A stretch of 17,231 bases of DNA. Source: Verrucomicrobiota bacterium (lineage in GTDB: Bacteria > Verrucomicrobiota > Verrucomicrobiia > Limisphaerales > JAEYXS01). The position numbers and the translations under genes were made by a program. The notes under the pieces are model-generated. The model was not told the origin of the DNA, searched no databases, and saw only the letters and a list, made by a program, of their open reading frames with translations. Positions 14,007 to 17,231 of the stretch are shown piece by piece (position 1 is the stretch's first letter; every line of letters starts with the position of its first letter). The DNA is taken from NCBI GenBank assembly GCA_023431185.1, contig JAEYXS010000031.1, forward strand, positions 1-17,231, read 5' to 3'.

Positions 14007-15479
14007 TTACACGTTGTAAGTGGAGCTGGAGACGTCGCCACCGCGACCGGTCCAGTTGGTGTGGAAGAACTCGCCACGTGCCTTGTCGATGCGCTCGTAG
14101 GTGTGCGCACCGAAGTAGTCGCGCTGGGCCTGGAGCAGGTTCGCGGGCAAAACGGCCGAGCGGTACTGGTCGAAGAACGCGAGGGCGGTGCTGAAGGCGG
14201 GTACCGGGATGCCGCGCAGCGCAGCGGTGGAGACCACCTTGCGCCAGCCCTTCTGGGCCTGCTTGATCTCGCCGCGGAAGTAATCGTCGAGCAGCAGGTT
14301 CGAGAGCTTCGGGTTCTTGTCGTAGGCTTCCTTGATCTTGCCGAGGAAGCGGGAGCGGATGATGCAGCCGCCGCGCCACATGAGGGCGATGCCGCCGTAG
14401 TTGAGGTTCCAGTTGTATTCCTTCGCCGCGGCGCGCATGAGCATGTAGCCCTGGGCGTAGCTGACGATCTTGGAGGCGTAGAGGGCGCTCTTGATGTCTT
14501 CGATGAAAGCCTTCTTCTTCTCCGGATTGGAGGCAATGCTGGTGAGGGCGGGACGCGGGCCCTTGAGCTTGCGGGAGGCCTTCACGCGTTCGTCCTTCAG
14601 AGCGGACACGCAACGGCTGTAAACGGCTTCGGCCATCAGGGTGATGGGGATGCCGAGGTCCTGGGAGTTGATGACGGTCCACTTGCCGGTGCCTTTTTGG
14701 CCGGCGGTGTCGAGGATCTTGTCCACGAGTGGAGAGCCGTCCTCGTCCTTCTTGGCGAGGATGTCGCGGCTGATTTCGATGAGGTAGCTGTCGAGGTCGC
14801 CCTTGTTCCACTCGGCGAAGACTTCGTGCATCTCGTCGGCGCTCATGCCGAGGCCGTTCTTCATGATGTTGTAGGCTTCGCAGATGAGCTGCATGTCACC
14901 GTATTCGATGCCGTTATGCACCATCTTGACGTAGTGACCGGCACCTTGCTCGCCGACCCAGTCGCAGCAGGGAGCGCCGCCATCCACCTTGGCGGAGACG
15001 GCCTGGAAGATGTCCTTCACGTGCGGCCAAGCAGCCGGGGAACCACCAGGCATTATGGAAGGACCCTTGCGGGCGCCTTCTTCACCGCCGGAGACACCGG
15101 TGCCGATGTAGAGGAGGCCCTTGCTCTCGACATACTTCTGGCGGCGGTTCGTGTCGCCGAAGAGGGAGTTGCCACCGTCGATGATGATGTCGCCGGGTTC
15201 GAGATGAGGGATGAGCTGCTCGATGAATTCATCGACGGGCGCGCCAGCCTTGACGAGCATCATGACGCGGCGAGGGCGCTTGAGCTTCTTGACCATCTCC
15301 TCGATGGAATGCGCGCCGAGCACCTTAGTGCCCTTGGCTTCCTTGGCGAGAAACTCGTCCACCTTGGCAGTGGTACGGTTGTAAGCCACCACGGTGTAGC
15401 CGTGGTCATTCATGTTGAGGATGAGGTTCTGACCCATGACGGCCAGACCGATCAATGCGATATCACCTTGAGGTTCCAT
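14007..15479 (-). CDS. gnd: 6-phosphogluconate dehydrogenase (decarboxylating)
   Basis: Gnd converts 6-phosphogluconate to ribulose 5-phosphate with NADP+ reduction and CO2 release in the pentose phosphate pathway. The chosen start (15479, MEPQGDIALIGLAVMGQNL) gives 490 aa, in the range of the long, dimeric enzyme form. Visible landmarks: GLAVMG and the NADP-selective NRT (34-36), GGNS (102-105), GVSGGEEGARKGPSIMPGG, and the catalytic block GAGHYVKMVHNGIEYGD with K185, H188, N189 and E192. The C-terminal tail FHTNWTGRGGDVSSSTYNV matches the family's substrate-closing tail. An upstream in-frame ATG at 15527 would add 16 poorly conserved residues. A strong terminator follows. An uncharacterised gene lies 134 bp upstream on the same strand. 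Confidence 0.97.
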   Translation of the reverse strand: MEPQGDIALIGLAVMGQNLILNMNDHGYTVVAYNRTTAKVDEFLAKEAKGTKVLGAHSIEEMVKKLKRPRRVMMLVKAGAPVDEFIEQLIPHLEPGDIIIDGGNSLFGDTNRRQKYVESKGLLYIGTGVSGGEEGARKGPSIMPGGSPAAWPHVKDIFQAVSAKVDGGAPCCDWVGEQGAGHYVKMVHNGIEYGDMQLICEAYNIMKNGLGMSADEMHEVFAEWNKGDLDSYLIEISRDILAKKDEDGSPLVDKILDTAGQKGTGKWTVINSQDLGIPITLMAEAVYSRCVSALKDERVKASRKLKGPRPALTSIASNPEKKKAFIEDIKSALYASKIVSYAQGYMLMRAAAKEYNWNLNYGGIALMWRGGCIIRSRFLGKIKEAYDKNPKLSNLLLDDYFRGEIKQAQKGWRKVVSTAALRGIPVPAFSTALAFFDQYRSAVLPANLLQAQRDYFGAHTYERIDKARGEFFHTNWTGRGGDVSSSTYNV

Positions 15480-15613
15480 GTTTATATTCCGTTTTAAAAG
15501 GAGGTCGTACGATAGCGGACGGGCCACGCCACGCCAGCAGATTTTTAGGCCGCCAGATACGCAGAATTCATCGGAATGATGAATTTGGCGGTGGTTTGAG
15601 TGGCCAGAGGGGG

Positions 15614-16111
15614 TTAGACGACTTGGACGCGGCTGTCCGAGGAGAGCATTTTCTCGAGGTTATCCCAGCCGGTTTCGTTCATGCTGTTGAAGGCGTTCAG
15701 GTAAACGGCGACGACTTCGCGCGGGTATTTGCCGAGCAGGATGTCCACGGCGGCTTTGAGCTTGGCGTCGTCGATTTTCTCGGGCAGGTCTTCCACCACG
15801 CCGTCTTTGTGCGGGATGTCGAGGGCGTTCAGGAAGTCCACGAGCATGCCATTGTATTTCTTGAGGAGCCAGCCGCGGAGCAGGGTGCCGGCGGCGAGTT
15901 CCATGTTCGGCTTGGCGAGCGTGGCGGCCATGGCGGCGTGGCGCTGGGCTTTGGCCTGCTTCTCGAAGAAGACGGGGCGGAGCTTGCGTGCATCGGCGAC
16001 GGCTTTGAGCGTGGCCTTGTAGAGTTCTTTGTCGTTTTCGAAGGCGGATTGGAGGATGTCATTGGAGAGTTCCGCAGACATGAAACCCATGAGTTCGTGA
16101 GACGTCAGCAT
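15614..16111 (-). CDS. Uncharacterised helical protein, 165 aa
   Basis: I do not recognise this protein. It is rich in Ala, Leu, Lys and Glu and predicted by eye to be mainly alpha-helical, with no signal peptide or membrane segment, so it is probably cytosolic. Visible parts: an amphipathic first half (ELYKATLKAVADARKLRPVFFEKQAKAQRHAAM), a central LRGWLLKKYNGMLVDFLNALDIPHKDGVVEDLP, and KAAVDILLGKYPREVVAVYLNAFN near the end. ATG at codon 11 (MSAELSNDIL) is an alternative start. Codon usage looks like its neighbours, and the frame is open with no competing longer homologous frame, so it is probably a real gene. It sits between lpxI and gnd on the same strand but with gaps of 101 and 134 bp, so co-transcription is uncertain. 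Confidence 0.75.
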   Translation of the reverse strand: MLTSHELMGFMSAELSNDILQSAFENDKELYKATLKAVADARKLRPVFFEKQAKAQRHAAMAATLAKPNMELAAGTLLRGWLLKKYNGMLVDFLNALDIPHKDGVVEDLPEKIDDAKLKAAVDILLGKYPREVVAVYLNAFNSMNETGWDNLEKMLSSDSRVQVV

Positions 16112-16170
16112 ACTTTAGTTCAAAATGTCCAGATTCAGAAACAGGGGCGAAAGTCTATGGATGCGAGGCT

Positions 16171-16217
16171 AAATGACCACGAAAAAATGACGATAAATGA
16201 CCAACCGCCTGGTCATT
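16171..16217 (-). terminator. Hairpin and AAATGAC repeats after lpxI
   Basis: AATGACCA (16196-16203) pairs perfectly with TGGTCATT (16210-16217) around a 6-nt loop. On the minus strand the lpxI stop codon (16215-16213) lies in the first arm and a run of six T follows about 9 nt after the stem, so it may be a weak terminator. AAATGAC recurs on plus at 16171, 16185 and 16195, which could instead be binding sites near the next gene's promoter. Confidence 0.4.
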
Positions 16218-17043
16218 GGGGGATGGTTAGCAGGGTTAGCTTGTGCTTTTTGCACAGCTTCTCCAGCTCCGGTTGGTCCAAGAAAAGGGTCTTGCCCGCC
16301 TCGACGGCAAGCACGGAAATGCCGTGTTTGGAACAGGTTTCGAGGGTTCGTTCACCTATGCAGGGGATGTCAAAGCGCATGTCGTGGCCTTCCTTGGCCA
16401 CCTTGACGGCTACAGCCCGGCCTTCCTTGCCAGCGAGATCGCCACCCCGCGCAAGGCATTTGTCGGTGCCTTCGAAGCCTTCCACCGCGAGGACGGTGCC
16501 GCCCTTGACGACGACTAGTTGACCAATCTCCAGCCGGGAAATTTCCTTGGCAATGCGATACCCGAAGTCCACATCCGCAGCCAGTTCCGGTGTCAGCGAG
16601 GTTCCGATACGGATACCTTTTCCGGGCATCAAGGGGATTAGCCAAGGCAGGGCGGGGATGAGTTCGAGACCTTCCGAGCGCAGTTCGTCGCCGATGGCCC
16701 CGAAGATGGTATGGGCGTTCTTTTCGGTGAGGCGCATGAGCAATTTCATGGCCCGCAGATCGGGACGGAGATTGAAGAGATTACTCGGAGCGATCTGGCC
16801 GACCATGACACACTCTTTGACCCCTCGACTGGTGAAGGCATCGATAAGCTTGGTGAGTTGGCCGACCTTGAGCCAGATGACTTCATCCACAAGGGAGGCC
16901 AGTTCCGGACTGGTCTCACCATCAAAGGCGACCGCCACCAGCCGTTTCACCCCCAAGGCGCGGGCTTGGCGGGCGAACATCAGGGGCAGGGAACGGTTCC
17001 CGGCGATGATGCCGAGGGTGTCAATCGGTGGAGCGCCAGTCAT
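16213..17043 (-). CDS. lpxI: UDP-2,3-diacylglucosamine pyrophosphatase
   Basis: LpxI hydrolyses UDP-2,3-diacylglucosamine to lipid X and UMP in lipid A synthesis. It replaces the unrelated LpxH of E. coli. The 276-aa protein has the family layout: N-terminal IDTLGIIAGNRSLPLMFARQA, a middle MVGQIAPSNLFNLRPDL, VVVKGGTVLAVEGFEGTDKCL, and the C-terminal catalytic region VKVAKEGHDMRFDIPCIGERTLE with Asp225, the same number as the catalytic Asp of Caulobacter LpxI. LAVEAGKTLFLD follows. The start at 17043 is the only sensible ATG; a nearby upstream ATG is out of frame. It lies just downstream of a transposase 3' end on the same strand. There is no clear Shine-Dalgarno. Confidence 0.95.
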   Translation of the reverse strand: MTGAPPIDTLGIIAGNRSLPLMFARQARALGVKRLVAVAFDGETSPELASLVDEVIWLKVGQLTKLIDAFTSRGVKECVMVGQIAPSNLFNLRPDLRAMKLLMRLTEKNAHTIFGAIGDELRSEGLELIPALPWLIPLMPGKGIRIGTSLTPELAADVDFGYRIAKEISRLEIGQLVVVKGGTVLAVEGFEGTDKCLARGGDLAGKEGRAVAVKVAKEGHDMRFDIPCIGERTLETCSKHGISVLAVEAGKTLFLDQPELEKLCKKHKLTLLTIPQ

Positions 17044-17104
17044 GCTGGCATTATTGGTAGGGGGTAAAGAGACCGGATGCCAGTCTGAAAGGAGCTGTCA
17101 AATC

Positions 17105-17231
17105 ATTAGAAGCCATCTCATAAATGTTTGAGGAGGATGAGGGTGGCGGCGAGGTGGAGGAAGGCCTGATAGTTTTCGAGGTGGTATTCCCAGCGGATAA
17201 GCAGGCGGCGGTAGTTGCCCAGCCAGGCGAA
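17105..17231 (-). mobile_element. IS5-family-like element, 3' end only
   Basis: The window's right edge cuts an insertion sequence, of which only the distal end is visible. The element boundary probably falls between about 17105 and the transposase stop at 17118. The AGAAGCCATCTC stretch (17108-17119) could be part of its terminal inverted repeat, but the other end is off the window, so this cannot be confirmed. Confidence 0.6.
17118..17231 (-). CDS. IS5-like transposase, C-terminal fragment (cut by window edge)
   Basis: Thirty-seven residues are visible, starting FAWLGNYRRLLIRWEYHLEN and ending TLILLKHL before TGA. This resembles the C-terminal end of IS5/IS4-type DDE transposases, where R-x-L-x-x-R-[WY]-E is conserved after the last catalytic Glu region. 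The rest lies beyond the window, so whether the element is intact is unknown. Confidence 0.7.
   Translation of the reverse strand, partial: FAWLGNYRRLLIRWEYHLENYQAFLHLAATLILLKHL

Noticed and set aside
13546..14811. 421-codon minus-strand frame overlapping the oxidoreductase end, the intergenic region and gnd
   Set aside because: It runs through two strong terminators and is a shifted frame of gnd, with Arg/His/Pro-rich shadow composition.
13776..15497. 573-codon plus-strand frame covering all of gnd
   Set aside because: It is antisense to a certain gnd gene. Its translation is Val/Ala/Asp/Glu-rich with no domain, as expected when a GC-rich gene is read backwards.
1..17231. CRISPR array, toxin-antitoxin pair, prophage or defence island
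   Set aside because: No regular spacer-repeat pattern, no cas, toxin, integrase or phage genes. The only mobile DNA seen is the transposase end at the right edge.

Overview
The window looks like a chromosomal stretch from a Gram-negative, GC-rich member of the Verrucomicrobiota, probably near the Pedosphaera/Limisphaera lineage. This is an inference with no database support. It rests on lipid A genes (lpxD, lpxI), a Planctomycetes/Verrucomicrobia-style secreted sulfatase, a Tat-exported TIM-barrel sugar isomerase, a Gfo/Idh/MocA oxidoreductase, weak Shine-Dalgarno use with several TTG/GTG starts, and degenerate intergenic repeats. Most content is housekeeping metabolism. I found no CRISPR array, tRNA, rRNA gene, prophage or recognisable defence system.

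Layout. 1-716 has no convincing protein gene. It holds a boxA-like motif, several RNA hairpins and repeat-like filler. Then, on the plus strand: prfB (RF2, with an intact programmed +1 frameshift site), trpC, a three-domain REC-PAS-PP2C response regulator, panB and folK. A tightly packed plus-strand run follows, of exported or membrane-anchored products: a Tat-signal sugar isomerase-like protein, a transglutaminase-like membrane protein, a HEAT-repeat protein and a sulfatase closed by a terminator. On the minus strand, panD and lpxD are adjacent and precede a glpF-type glycerol facilitator. A Gfo/Idh/MocA oxidoreductase diverges from panD across a compact 106-bp promoter region. After two convergent terminators come minus-strand gnd, an unrecognised 165-aa helical protein and lpxI. 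The right edge cuts into the 3' end of an IS5-like transposase.

How the genes fit together. panB and panD serve pantothenate/CoA synthesis, and folK supplies the folate that PanB uses as one-carbon donor. lpxD and lpxI are two steps of lipid A synthesis. gnd feeds NADPH and pentoses. The four-gene run 5756-9916 may handle an external sugar or sulfated substrate, but that is inferred only from gene types and tight overlaps.

Most useful points for a second look: the RF2 recoding site, which a plain ORF caller misplaces; the folK start, which seems to have been rebuilt over a dispersed repeat behind a 12-codon mini-ORF; the panD/oxidoreductase divergent promoters that share one -10 region beside a 7-bp inverted repeat; and the structured, boxA-bearing stretch at the left edge. 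I see no strong evidence for a wholly new system.
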